From assembly GCA_007118195.1 (NCBI GenBank), contig SKSA01000186.1, forward strand, positions 1 through 12,719: DNA of 12,719 nt, read 5' to 3'. The notes under the pieces were generated by a model. It searched no databases, was not told the DNA's origin, and worked only from the letters and a program-made list of their open reading frames with translations. This document shows positions 6,195 to 12,719 of this stretch, one piece after another. The stretch's first letter is position 1. Every line of letters begins with the position of its first letter. This DNA is from Anaerobacillus sp. GTDB taxonomy: Bacteria > Bacillota > Bacilli > Bacillales > Anaerobacillaceae. Position numbers and translations under genes: made by a program.

Positions 6195-8561
6195 TGATGA
6201 TTTTATAAATAAATCCTTATAAAAAATTTCAACATCTGTCACCGTTAAAGGACGATTAAATAAATAACCTTGTCCAATATGACAATTATATTTTTTTAAG
6301 AAATTAACCTGTTCTGGATTTTCTATTCCTTCAGCAACAACATGGAAATTAAAATGATGACCTAAATCAATAATCGTTTTTACAATCGCTGCTTTATTGG
6401 AATTAGAAATAAGATGGTTAATAAAGGAACGATCAATTTTCAAAGTATCTATCGGTAAATTATCTAAGTTACTTAAAGAGGCATAACCCGTTCCAAAGTC
6501 GTCAATTGAGACTTTTACACCTATTTCTTTTATCTTAAGGAGTTTTTCAATTGCGTCATTATAATCTAGCATTGTACTTTCAGTAATCTCAATTTCAAGG
6601 TATTGTGGCTCCAGATTTGTTTCTTCTAAAATTTTTATGACGCTTTGCACAAAATTTTGATTTCTAAATTGTTTGGGCGAAACGTTGACGGCAATTGGAA
6701 TAGAGCTAAGCCCTAACTCTTGCCATTTTTTATTTTGTGTACACCCTTCTTTGATGACCCAATTTCCGATTTCATTTATAATCGAAGTTTCTTCAGCTAA
6801 TGGTATAAACTCATTAGGGGGAACGACTCCGAACTCTGGATTTTCCCAGCGGATTAATGCCTCAAACCCTCTTAATTCCCCTGTCTGTAGATCAACTTGT
6901 GGTTGATAGTAAAGAATAAATTCATTTTTTTCTATCGCTCTTCTTAACCCGTTTTCTAATTTATGTTGCCTGTCTAACAGTTGGCTCGGTTGAATTGTGT
7001 AAAACTGAAAATTATTTCTACCTCTTTCCTTCGCTACATACATCGCTGTATCTGCATGTTTAATAATGCTTTCAAGCGTTTCTCCATCTTTTGGATAGAA
7101 GCTAATACCAATGCTTGGCGAAGTGAAATATTCTTGTTCATGAATCATAAAAGGCGCTGATATTTGATCAATAATCTTTTGCGAGATTTTAGCCGCCTGT
7201 TTGTCATCAATAGCTTCCACTAAAATAATAAATTCATCTCCACCTTGACGAGCAATCAAACTTTTGTTGGGAACAACTTCTTTTAATCTATTAGCGACTT
7301 CAATTAATAGAAGGTCACCTGAGTGGTGCCCCATTAAATCATTAATCATTTTGAAGCGATCTAAATCAAGAAAGAAAAGAGCTAATGTTTGTTCGTTAGT
7401 TTTACAATTTTCCATCGCTATTTTCAAATGATTTTCTAGTTGATATCTGTTCGGTAACCCGGTTAACGCATCATGATAAGCTTGGTATTCAATTTCCTTT
7501 CTTGAATAATTAAGGTCATCAACCATTTCATTAAAGCGTTCTAATAGTTTTTTCATTTCAGGGTACCATGTCAAGTTTACGTCTAGCTTTTGTTTAAAAT
7601 TTCCTTTTGCTACATGGTCAATAGCACCATACATACGATAAAACGGATGGAGTGTTTTTTTCGCATAGAAAAACGTCATTAAAGAAAGTAGCAATAATGA
7701 AAAAACAGCTACTTGCCAAATTGACTTCTCAAATGTTTGTAATAATGTGTATGTGCTACTTACAGGGACTTGAGCTATAATTCCCCATTCTAAACCAGGA
7801 ATGTGCTTATACGATGAATAAAAAGGAATCCCTTCGTAGTTATAAGCCTTTTTGTATCCTGACTGTTTATTTAACAATTTTTGGACAGTTTCGTTGGTTC
7901 CTAGTTCGCCTATTCGGTCAGAATCACGGTGCGCAATCACTACTCCATTTTTATCAATAATTGCAGAATATCCACCTGAACCTAATTCGGATCGACTAAG
8001 TAGAGAAGAAAGTACCAAGTTTTCCTCTGTATAACTACCTAGATGGATAATTCGCTCTATTTCATTTTGCTTGTCCATTAACGGAATGGATACCCCGATG
8101 TAAGGCTTATTAGTGTGCATTCCGTATCCAGTAGAAATTGTAATCTCTTTGGTTAATATCGTTTCTTCTACATACTCATTTAAATAATCAGTATCTATGA
8201 CTGATGAAAAGGCAGGTGGATAAACGTGAGTGGCAATAGCTTTATTATCAAGAATAGCTCCAGCTTCAAAGGCAGTAGAAAAAACGACGAGATCCTGAAG
8301 TAGTTGTTCGGGATCCGTTAAGTCTCTTTCCTTCATCAACTCCTGAATATTTTCACCAAATGATAGATACTGGTTGACTAGCGCGCTTAATACTTCAGCC
8401 TTGTGTATAACCTCAGCGTCTGTACTCTCTTGAAAATGAATACGTGATATTTCAGGTAATTCTTTTTTGGAGATATAAAACATAGATCCTATTAAAAGTA
8501 AAATGATAAATAAGGCATTTAAATATGTTCTCCAAAAAGTAAAGGTTTTCCAAATACTCAT
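6192..8561 (-). CDS. Membrane sensor with Cache, HAMP, GGDEF and EAL domains
   Basis: The 789-residue protein controls the second messenger cyclic di-GMP. A membrane helix at 13-30 and one near 281-300 enclose a Cache-type extracellular sensor domain (about 37-275). A HAMP linker (about 300-355), a GGDEF domain (about 360-522) and an EAL domain (about 535-785) follow in the cytoplasm. The cyclase signature is intact (GGDEF 440-444), but the product-inhibition site is absent, with PNKS (431-434) where RxxD would be. The EAL domain keeps its metal and catalytic residues: E567 in EAL, N626, E658, D687-D688, K708, E744 and Q764. It could make, degrade or switch between both activities; an active phosphodiesterase is well supported. 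The ATG at 8561 has GAGGAG 5 bases upstream. The gene appears monocistronic. Confidence 0.95.
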   Translation of the reverse strand: MSIWKTFTFWRTYLNALFIILLLIGSMFYISKKELPEISRIHFQESTDAEVIHKAEVLSALVNQYLSFGENIQELMKERDLTDPEQLLQDLVVFSTAFEAGAILDNKAIATHVYPPAFSSVIDTDYLNEYVEETILTKEITISTGYGMHTNKPYIGVSIPLMDKQNEIERIIHLGSYTEENLVLSSLLSRSELGSGGYSAIIDKNGVVIAHRDSDRIGELGTNETVQKLLNKQSGYKKAYNYEGIPFYSSYKHIPGLEWGIIAQVPVSSTYTLLQTFEKSIWQVAVFSLLLLSLMTFFYAKKTLHPFYRMYGAIDHVAKGNFKQKLDVNLTWYPEMKKLLERFNEMVDDLNYSRKEIEYQAYHDALTGLPNRYQLENHLKIAMENCKTNEQTLALFFLDLDRFKMINDLMGHHSGDLLLIEVANRLKEVVPNKSLIARQGGDEFIILVEAIDDKQAAKISQKIIDQISAPFMIHEQEYFTSPSIGISFYPKDGETLESIIKHADTAMYVAKERGRNNFQFYTIQPSQLLDRQHKLENGLRRAIEKNEFILYYQPQVDLQTGELRGFEALIRWENPEFGVVPPNEFIPLAEETSIINEIGNWVIKEGCTQNKKWQELGLSSIPIAVNVSPKQFRNQNFVQSVIKILEETNLEPQYLEIEITESTMLDYNDAIEKLLKIKEIGVKVSIDDFGTGYASLSNLDNLPIDTLKIDRSFINHLISNSNKAAIVKTIIDLGHHFNFHVVAEGIENPEQVNFLKKYNCHIGQGYLFNRPLTVTDVEIFYKDLFIKSS

Positions 8562-8835
8562 TTATTCTCCTCGATTTAAGTAGTGATGTATTTTTAATTG
8601 ATAATTGTATGATTGGTAAACTACTGATTAAGAGTAGAACTTTCCTACATGTAAAACACGAAGATAGTCCTTTCTTTTCACAACATACATAAGACTAGTT
8701 AACTAGTAATTTACATTTTATCACATTCTGTCTATATTTCTATTATTTTGTACTCGTTAAATAAAGGAAATTAAAAGTTAGAAAAACTTGCTTCTTCATA
8801 AAACATTATGCGTAAACCTTAGTTATTCTTATCAA
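8562..8835. other. Regulatory spacer upstream of the GGDEF/EAL gene
   Basis: This AT-rich spacer contains the leader of the cyclic-di-GMP gene. On the minus strand a TAAAAT at 8715-8720 may be a -10 box with a poor -35 (TAGAAA, 8737-8742). A long leader of about 145 bases would follow. No terminator hairpin is obvious after the ParB-like gene that ends at 8836. Confidence 0.35.
8694..8707. promoter_or_regulatory. 14-bp palindrome, operator candidate
   Basis: ACTAGTTAACTAGT is a perfect palindrome. It starts 7 bases downstream of the possible -10 box (8715-8720) of the GGDEF/EAL gene, so it would cover the transcription start region, a common repressor position. The regulator is unknown. Confidence 0.4.
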
Positions 8836-9309
8836 TCACTTATTTTTTTTGGCGATTTCATTAACTCTTGATTTCATTGCAGAGATTACCGTTCTCTTGT
8901 ACCGAAGCGCTAAAATTAGCACTTTGATTTGTTGGGTTCGGGATAAATGGTTGAAACGAGGTTCTTGTTTTAAAAAGGAACGAACAATGGACCAGCTTTT
9001 TGGAACCATTGGAAAATCATCAAGAGGTTGTTTTTTACGTAGACGATTAAACCAGGCCTTTATTCCTGATGAAGTACGATCATCGACAATACAAGGGGCA
9101 TATATTTTTTTTGTATATTTTCTCAAATACTCGAAATGTTCTAGTCCGCTTAAAATCGTGTAATACTCGTCTTTACTATTTTTCTTAACAACTATGATAT
9201 TCATGCAATCCCAAACTAACCGTTGCAGCTTCTTCATATGATTCGTAACTTTTAACGAAGCATCAGGTTTGATCTTACTCAATGGGATATACTGTACAGT
9301 AAATTTCAT
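8836..9309 (-). CDS. Small basic protein with ParB-like N-terminal domain
   Basis: The first 76 or so residues follow the layout of the ParB/sulfiredoxin N-terminal fold: YIPLSKIKP (7-15), a helix with KKLQRLV, then MNIIVVKK (36-43), YYTILSGLEHFEYLRKY (49-65) and APCIVDD (71-77). They match the usual order of IPL.KI.P, P.IV, Y.I..G..R...... and P.IV. The usual G-E-R-R core reads S-G-L-E-H, so CTP binding as in true ParB is doubtful. The remaining 80 residues are basic and helical and could bind nucleic acid. There is no parA neighbour, so a partition role is unlikely. The ATG at 9309 has AAGGAG 9 bases upstream. The gene is flanked by long spacers and probably stands alone. Function unknown. 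Confidence 0.75.
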   Translation of the reverse strand: MKFTVQYIPLSKIKPDASLKVTNHMKKLQRLVWDCMNIIVVKKNSKDEYYTILSGLEHFEYLRKYTKKIYAPCIVDDRTSSGIKAWFNRLRKKQPLDDFPMVPKSWSIVRSFLKQEPRFNHLSRTQQIKVLILALRYKRTVISAMKSRVNEIAKKNK

Positions 9310-9481
9310 CTACATCCTCTCCTTAGTTACATTGGATTTGTCATCCGCTAACTTGTTTTGACAGGAGTTTCGAAATTTGCCACAAGAACGCTATAAACAA
9401 ATAGAAATTAAGGTTATTTATGTAACATCATATTCTTACGATTTGTCGAATATTCGTAGGTAATTTTTCTCATTTTTCATG

Positions 9482-9523
9482 ATTAAAGCACACCAATACC
9501 GTGAGGATTTGGTGTGCTTTAAT
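9482..9523 (-). terminator. Terminator hairpin after gapN
   Basis: Arms 9482-9496 and 9509-9523 pair perfectly over 15 bp around a 12-base loop. It lies 87 bp beyond the gapN stop. The U tail on the minus strand is short (CTTTAAT), but the stem is very stable and positioned to separate gapN from the ParB-like gene. A palindrome CGAATATTCG (9447-9456) follows. Confidence 0.7.
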
Positions 9524-9609
9524 TGGTTCTTATTTTCTTGTTCACTGACTTAAACGAAGGGCATTTCATTCACATATTTTATCATTATGATAAACTGCTC
9601 TTTACGAAT

Positions 9610-11049
9610 TTATAGATTAATAACCATTACTTTGTCACGCATCATTGATTCGATACTTCTACCGATTCCTTGAACTCCAAGACCTGAATTTTTTACACCT
9701 AGGAATGGAAAATGGTCTGGACCACGTTCTGGCTTTCCGTTTAACTGAACGGTTCCTACATTTAGTTTTGAGGCGATCGTAAAAGCATCTTGCGTATTTT
9801 TCGTAAAGATACTCGCTTGTAAACCGAATTCTGATTTTTTCTCTAATTCAATCGCTTCAAAAACACTAGAAACGCGAATAATCGGAAGGGCCGGTCCAAA
9901 TTGTTCTTCCCAGGCAATATCCATATTAGGCGTAACGTTATCGATTAATGTAGGCTCGATGAAGTTTCCAGTTCTGTCACCACCAGTAACAATTTTTGCC
10001 CCTTTTTCTTTAGCATCACTAATTAAACCTTCTACAAAATCAGCCGCTCTCTCGTTAATTAAAGGGACAACCGTTGCTTCTTCACTAGCCTTCCCTACTT
10101 TCAGTTGTGTCACTTTTTCGGTTAACTTTGAAACTAAGTCATCAGCCACGCTATCTAACACAAAAACTTTTTTTATCGCTGTGCAACGTTGCCCTGAATA
10201 AGAGAACGCTCCTCCAATAATTTGCGCTGCTGCTTGTTCGATGTCTGCATCTTCTAACACAAGGGCTGGGTCTTTCCCACCTAACTCCAATACGAGTGGA
10301 ATCATTTTTGCTTTTTGTGCAATATCTTGCCCTGTTTTTGTTCCACCAGTAAAAGAGATCATGTCAATTAGTGAATGAGTGACTACAAAGTCACCAATTT
10401 CAGATCCTCTCCCTGTCACTACATTTACAACACTTTTCGGTAAACCAGCATCAACAAGTGCCTGGATCATTAATAATCCACTAATTGCTCCTTGCGTTGC
10501 TGGCTTAAATACAACGGTATTTCCAGCAATTAAAGCCGGAGCTATTTTCGCAGCTGCTAAGTTTACTGGGTAGTTAAACGGTGAGATTGCTAGAACAACT
10601 CCTAGAGGTTCTTTTTGAATCAGAGCCAACTTATTTTTGGAACCACCAGGAAATGAATCTCCTTTCATTAACTCACCATGAATTCTTACCCCCTCTTCGG
10701 CAGTGTAACGAATAATTTCAGCGGTCCTTACAACTTCTCCGATAGCAGATGAAGGCGACTTTCCTACTTCATTTGCTATCATTTCACCGATTTCTTGTTT
10801 TCTTTCTTCAAGCTTGTCCGCCCACTTGTATAGTAAATTACTTCTTTCGTGAACAGCTGTATCTGCCCAAGTTTGTTGAGCTTCCTTTGCTAATCGGACA
10901 GCCTTATCTACTTCTTCTTGAGTCATAGCAGGAACTGAACCGACTACCTCATTCGTTTCTGGGGAAAAGATATCAACCCACTTGTTCGAAGTGCCATCAC
11001 TCCACTCACCGTTGACTAAAAATTGATATTTAGATTTTACTTTTTGCAT
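9610..11049 (-). CDS. gapN: NADP-dependent non-phosphorylating glyceraldehyde-3-phosphate dehydrogenase
   Basis: The 479-residue enzyme belongs to the aldehyde dehydrogenase superfamily and closely resembles streptococcal GapN along its length. It oxidises glyceraldehyde 3-phosphate directly to 3-phosphoglycerate, making NADPH and bypassing the ATP-yielding GAPDH/phosphoglycerate kinase step in the cytoplasm. Visible residues are N159 in SPFNYPVNL, K182 in FKP, the nucleotide loop FTGG (233-236), E255 in LELGGKD and the catalytic C289 in GQRCTA. GapN-typical stretches include EVVRTAEII (105-113), TGRGSEIGD (212-220) and WEEQFGPALPIIRV (380-393). The length matches the family. The ATG at 11049 has GGAGTG about 8-10 bases upstream. 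It is monocistronic, with a terminator behind it and a promoter region that suggests catabolite control by CcpA. The alternative, another aldehyde dehydrogenase, is unlikely given these motifs. Confidence 0.95.
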   Translation of the reverse strand: MQKVKSKYQFLVNGEWSDGTSNKWVDIFSPETNEVVGSVPAMTQEEVDKAVRLAKEAQQTWADTAVHERSNLLYKWADKLEERKQEIGEMIANEVGKSPSSAIGEVVRTAEIIRYTAEEGVRIHGELMKGDSFPGGSKNKLALIQKEPLGVVLAISPFNYPVNLAAAKIAPALIAGNTVVFKPATQGAISGLLMIQALVDAGLPKSVVNVVTGRGSEIGDFVVTHSLIDMISFTGGTKTGQDIAQKAKMIPLVLELGGKDPALVLEDADIEQAAAQIIGGAFSYSGQRCTAIKKVFVLDSVADDLVSKLTEKVTQLKVGKASEEATVVPLINERAADFVEGLISDAKEKGAKIVTGGDRTGNFIEPTLIDNVTPNMDIAWEEQFGPALPIIRVSSVFEAIELEKKSEFGLQASIFTKNTQDAFTIASKLNVGTVQLNGKPERGPDHFPFLGVKNSGLGVQGIGRSIESMMRDKVMVINL

Positions 11050-11087
11050 TGTTAATTCACTCCATTTCTATAAAAATACTAGGATTT

Positions 11088-11126
11088 TACAGTACTAAAA
11101 ACAATTTCACTTACTTTTGTACTGTA
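11088..11126. promoter_or_regulatory. Widely spaced inverted repeat in the gapN leader
   Basis: TACAGTAC (11088-11095) and GTACTGTA (11119-11126) form an inverted repeat with centres 31 bp apart, about three helical turns. Adjacent A and T runs extend the pairing with one bulged base. It lies between the predicted gapN promoter and its ribosome site and could be a two-site operator or a leader-RNA stem. Confidence 0.4.
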
Positions 11127-11146
11127 CCTAATTAAAAGGTATACCT

Positions 11147-11176
11147 ATTAAAACATTTGTAAGCATTTTCAGGCAA
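11147..11176 (-). promoter_or_regulatory. SigA-type promoter of gapN
   Basis: On the minus strand TTGCCT (11171-11176) is followed by an 18-base spacer and TTTAAT (11147-11152), four and five matches to the SigA consensus. A 10-bp palindrome AGGTATACCT (11137-11146) adjoins the -10 at the expected start point. The cre-like site lies inside the spacer. Confidence 0.5.
11158..11171. promoter_or_regulatory. cre-like CcpA site in the gapN promoter
   Basis: TGTAAGCATTTTCA fits the Bacillus cre consensus TGWNANCGNTNWCA with one mismatch, A for the G of the central CG. It sits between the -35 and -10 boxes, where bound CcpA would block transcription. Catabolite repression of gapN is inferred. Confidence 0.5.
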
Positions 11177-11303
11177 AAGTTATGCTTATAAATTTTAAAA
11201 GGAGTAAATATACACTCGTAATAAGCGTTTTTAATCAACAATGATCTCTAATAAACGTGCAATTATTCACTTAAACAATGTTATTGTACTTAGAACATTA
11301 GAA

Positions 11304-11328
11304 AAAACTTGGCTTTTTACCAAGTTTT
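11304..11328 (-). terminator. Rho-independent terminator
   Basis: Arms 11304-11312 (AAAACTTGG) and 11320-11328 (CCAAGTTTT) pair perfectly around a 7-base loop. On the minus strand the stem runs into six T. It would end transcripts coming from the NlpC/P60 gene and the structured region. Confidence 0.75.
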
Positions 11329-11419
11329 CAGTCCAACACCAAAGTTTTCTTTTATACGCTCAATCGAATAAACTTATCATTTCTGATAGTTTGAAAAAAA
11401 GGAGGATGAAGATCTCTTT

Positions 11420-11538
11420 AATCCTTAAATGGTTTAAGGGTTATAGGCCCCCACCTCAACGCGTAGCGTAGGTGGGAACTTTTAATCAGGTAGAGTCGAG
11501 ACTCCATCTGATTTCTCGATGTTTCAGCTTGCTGAAAC
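11420..11538. ncRNA. Four consecutive hairpins: RNA or palindromic element
   Basis: Four hairpins follow each other within 120 bases. H1: 11420-11429 with 11433-11442, 10 pairs with one wobble. H2: CCCACCT (11450-11456) with AGGTGGG (11470-11476), enclosing ACGC/GCGT. H3: 11484-11497 with 11500-11513, 14 positions with one G-U and one A-C. H4: GTTTCAG (11521-11527) with CTGAAAC (11532-11538), extendable by CTC/GAG over a bulge. Such density is not expected by chance. Orientation is unclear because stems read on both strands. On the minus strand it starts some 30 bases after the NlpC/P60 stop and ends before the terminator at 11304-11328. It may be a structured RNA, an end or guide-RNA relic of an IS200/IS605-type element, or a dispersed palindromic repeat. 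No transposase gene is present. Confidence 0.5.
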
Positions 11539-11567
11539 GAGTTCGCTTTTGTGGCGTGGTAACATAA

Positions 11568-11960
11568 TTAAAGAATTCTCTTTACTCCTACTAATTTTTT
11601 TTGCCAATAACCGCTTAATTGAGTAATTTTTACTTTTTTTCCTTGTCGAAAAGTGTGTAAAATTTTATCGTTTCCTAAATATATAGCCACGTGACCAATC
11701 TTTTCAATACCTTTTCTATTTTTTCTTTTTATTGTCGTAAAGAATAATAAATCACCTATTTGAATATTTTTAAAGGCGACTTTTTCACCAACTGTAAACT
11801 GTTGTCGTGAATTACGTGGAAGAGCTACCCCATTAACGTAAAATATATATTGGATAAATGAGCTACAATCAAATGCTGCCGTTTGAAAGGCCGTAGCATT
11901 AAATAAATAAGGCTTGCCTAAGTTATTTAAACCAGTTTGAATAATCCTTTCAATTGTCAT
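11568..11960 (-). CDS. Single-domain NlpC/P60 cysteine peptidase
   Basis: The 130 residues consist of one NlpC/P60 (C40) domain, a family that cuts peptide bonds in cell-wall peptides, typically D-gamma-glutamyl-diaminopimelate links. The catalytic Cys32 lies in FDCSSF, the His90 in GHVAIYLG, and His102 (ILHTF) fits the third polar residue. There is no signal peptide, binding domain or membrane segment, and an in-frame stop upstream rules out a longer N-terminus. The enzyme is therefore either cytoplasmic, acting on recycled muropeptides or other substrates, or released by another route. The ATG at 11960 has AAGGGGGG 8 bases upstream. A TATAAT at 11991-11996 (minus strand) may be the -10 box, though without a good -35. 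The basic C-terminus (KKLVGVKRIL) is short. Confidence 0.9.
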   Translation of the reverse strand: MTIERIIQTGLNNLGKPYLFNATAFQTAAFDCSSFIQYIFYVNGVALPRNSRQQFTVGEKVAFKNIQIGDLLFFTTIKRKNRKGIEKIGHVAIYLGNDKILHTFRQGKKVKITQLSGYWQKKLVGVKRIL

Positions 11961-12224
11961 TTCAGTATCCCCCCTTAAGAGAGCTACTTTATTATATTAG
12001 TTAAATATAAAATATGATTGGACAAGAAGAGTAGTTAATTCGCACAAGTGTATTAATGAGGATTATATTACTGTTTTTTTATGAAAAAAGACATCGCAGA
12101 CTCAATTTCTCACAGTAAACCAGGAATAGCGTCTTTCTGTTGTTATAGAAAGGAAGTAATGCAAAAAGGGGAAGTAATAATAAAAACTTCAGGGTAGATT
12201 TAAGTAGTTCCGATATATAGAGAA
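11961..12224. other. Spacer between tRNA cluster and NlpC/P60 gene
   Basis: No gene is seen. The stretch contains the likely NlpC/P60 promoter region at its left end and a small dyad, CTTTCT with AGAAAG, around 12134-12153. Confidence 0.4.
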
Positions 12225-12253
12225 AAAGCTAGGATATTTGCTATCCTAGCTTT
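12225..12253 (-). terminator. Terminator of the tRNA cluster
   Basis: Arms 12225-12236 and 12242-12253 pair perfectly over 12 bp with a 5-base loop. On the minus strand a T-run follows. It lies directly after tRNA-Leu and should end the tRNA transcript. Confidence 0.85.
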
Positions 12254-12256
12254 AAA

Positions 12257-12337
12257 TGCGGGTGAAGGGACTCGAACCCCCACGTCAAAGACACTAGATC
12301 CTAAGTCTAGCGCGTCTGCCAATTCCGCCACACCCGC
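12257..12337 (-). tRNA. tRNA-Leu (anticodon TAG)
   Basis: The 81-base cloverleaf has the acceptor stem GCGGGTG/CACCCGC with discriminator A, the D-arm stretch GGCAGACGC, the anticodon loop CTTAGGA between CTAGA and TCTAG, and a GTTCGAGTC T-arm. A long variable arm, as expected of class II tRNA-Leu, separates the anticodon and T arms. CCA is not encoded. Confidence 0.95.
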
Positions 12338-12343
12338 ATATGA

Positions 12344-12372
12344 AAAGTTATTTTGCTAGGCAAAATAACTTT
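12344..12372 (-). terminator. Hairpin between tRNA-Lys and tRNA-Leu
   Basis: Arms 12344-12355 and 12361-12372 pair perfectly over 12 bp around a 5-base loop, followed by TTTTC on the minus strand. It resembles a terminator inside the cluster. It could attenuate tRNA-Leu expression or mark a processing site. Confidence 0.55.
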
Positions 12373-12374
12373 GA

Positions 12375-12447
12375 TGAGCCATGAAGGATTCGAACCTTCG
12401 ACCCTCTGATTAAAAGTCAGATGCTCTACCAACTGAGCTAATGGCTC
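12375..12447 (-). tRNA. tRNA-Lys (anticodon TTT)
   Basis: The 73-base cloverleaf has the acceptor stem GAGCCAT/ATGGCTC with discriminator A, the D arm GCTCAGTTGGTAGAGC, the anticodon loop CTTTTAA between TCTGA and TCAGA, and the T-arm GTTCGAATC. CCA is not encoded. Confidence 0.97.
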
Positions 12448-12463
12448 CTATAAAAAAAGAGAA

Positions 12464-12481
12464 ATTGTACAATCGTACAAT
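12464..12481 (-). terminator. Hairpin between tRNA-Thr and tRNA-Lys
   Basis: ATTGTAC (12464-12470) and GTACAAT (12475-12481) form a 7-bp stem with a 4-base loop. On the minus strand a run of seven T follows about six bases later. It is a weak terminator or a processing signal inside the cluster. Confidence 0.4.
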
Positions 12482-12494
12482 ACATAATGAAGAG

Positions 12495-12567
<73 letters not shown>

Positions 12568-12642
12568 ATAATATATCTCCGACTTCACTTAAATTTAAAG
12601 GGTTTAAGCAAAAAATTTGCAAAATAGTTGAAAAGTAATTAA

Positions 12643-12718
12643 TGGTGGAGGATGACGGGATCGAACCGCCGACCCCCTGCTTGTAAGGCAGGTGCTCTCC
12701 CAGCTGAGCTAATCCTCC
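12643..12718 (-). tRNA. tRNA-Val (anticodon TAC)
   Basis: The cloverleaf has the acceptor stem GGAGGAT/ATCCTCC with discriminator A (12646), the D arm GCTCAGCTGGGAGAGC, the anticodon loop CTTACAA between CCTGC and GCAGG, and the T-arm GTTCGATCC. It is the only tRNA here with an encoded CCA end (12643-12645). As first gene of a Val-Thr-Lys-Leu cluster it normally follows a 5S rRNA gene, which would lie just outside the right edge. Confidence 0.97.
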
Positions 12719-12719
12719 G

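Noticed and set aside
11241-11471. Plus-strand open frame of 76 codons
   Set aside because: It runs through the terminator at 11304-11328 and two hairpins, has no ribosome site and resembles no protein I know.
11401-11472. Plus-strand GGAGG directly followed by ATG near 11406
   Set aside because: The ATG touches the GGAGG with no spacing, and the short reading frame crosses two hairpins.

Overview
The window looks like chromosomal DNA of a low-GC Gram-positive bacterium of the Bacillaceae. The evidence is strong GGAGG-type ribosome sites, lipoprotein signal peptides with short charged N-termini, AT-rich spacers, Bacillus-type ECF promoter motifs, and a tRNA cluster transcribed Val-Thr-Lys-Leu, the order that follows rRNA operons in Bacillus. 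The secreted lipoproteins are rich in Asp, Glu and Met, which would fit an alkaliphilic or salt-tolerant species, but that is inference. All eight protein genes and all four tRNAs lie on the minus strand.

Left region (1-1155): no convincing gene. It holds a composite repeat: a 37-bp tandem array (308-474), then a 52-bp array in which two unit types alternate (540-764), then a diverged inverted copy of the 37-bp unit (785-833). A bidirectional terminator-like hairpin lies at 884-917.

Envelope block (1156-5953): in transcription order, an AEC-family membrane transporter, a lipoprotein serpin, an unknown membrane-anchored protein, an unknown six-helix membrane protein and a DUF6612-type lipoprotein. 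The serpin and its two followers look like one operon. Both lipoprotein genes have promoter motifs of the SigW/SigM (ECF) class upstream, which points to control by cell-envelope stress. The joint picture, a surface-anchored protease inhibitor made with unknown membrane partners under envelope-stress control, is the most interesting biological hypothesis here.

Middle (6013-9520): a terminator, a Cache-HAMP-GGDEF-EAL cyclic-di-GMP protein with a palindromic operator candidate upstream, and an orphan protein with a ParB-like N-terminal domain.

Right region (9610-12719): gapN (non-phosphorylating, NADP-dependent glyceraldehyde-3-phosphate dehydrogenase) with a promoter that contains a near-consensus CcpA cre site. 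Next comes a non-coding stretch with four consecutive hairpins (11420-11538) that may be an RNA or a palindromic mobile remnant, then a single-domain NlpC/P60 peptidase without a signal peptide. The window ends in the four-tRNA cluster with its terminator; an rRNA operon probably lies just beyond the right edge.
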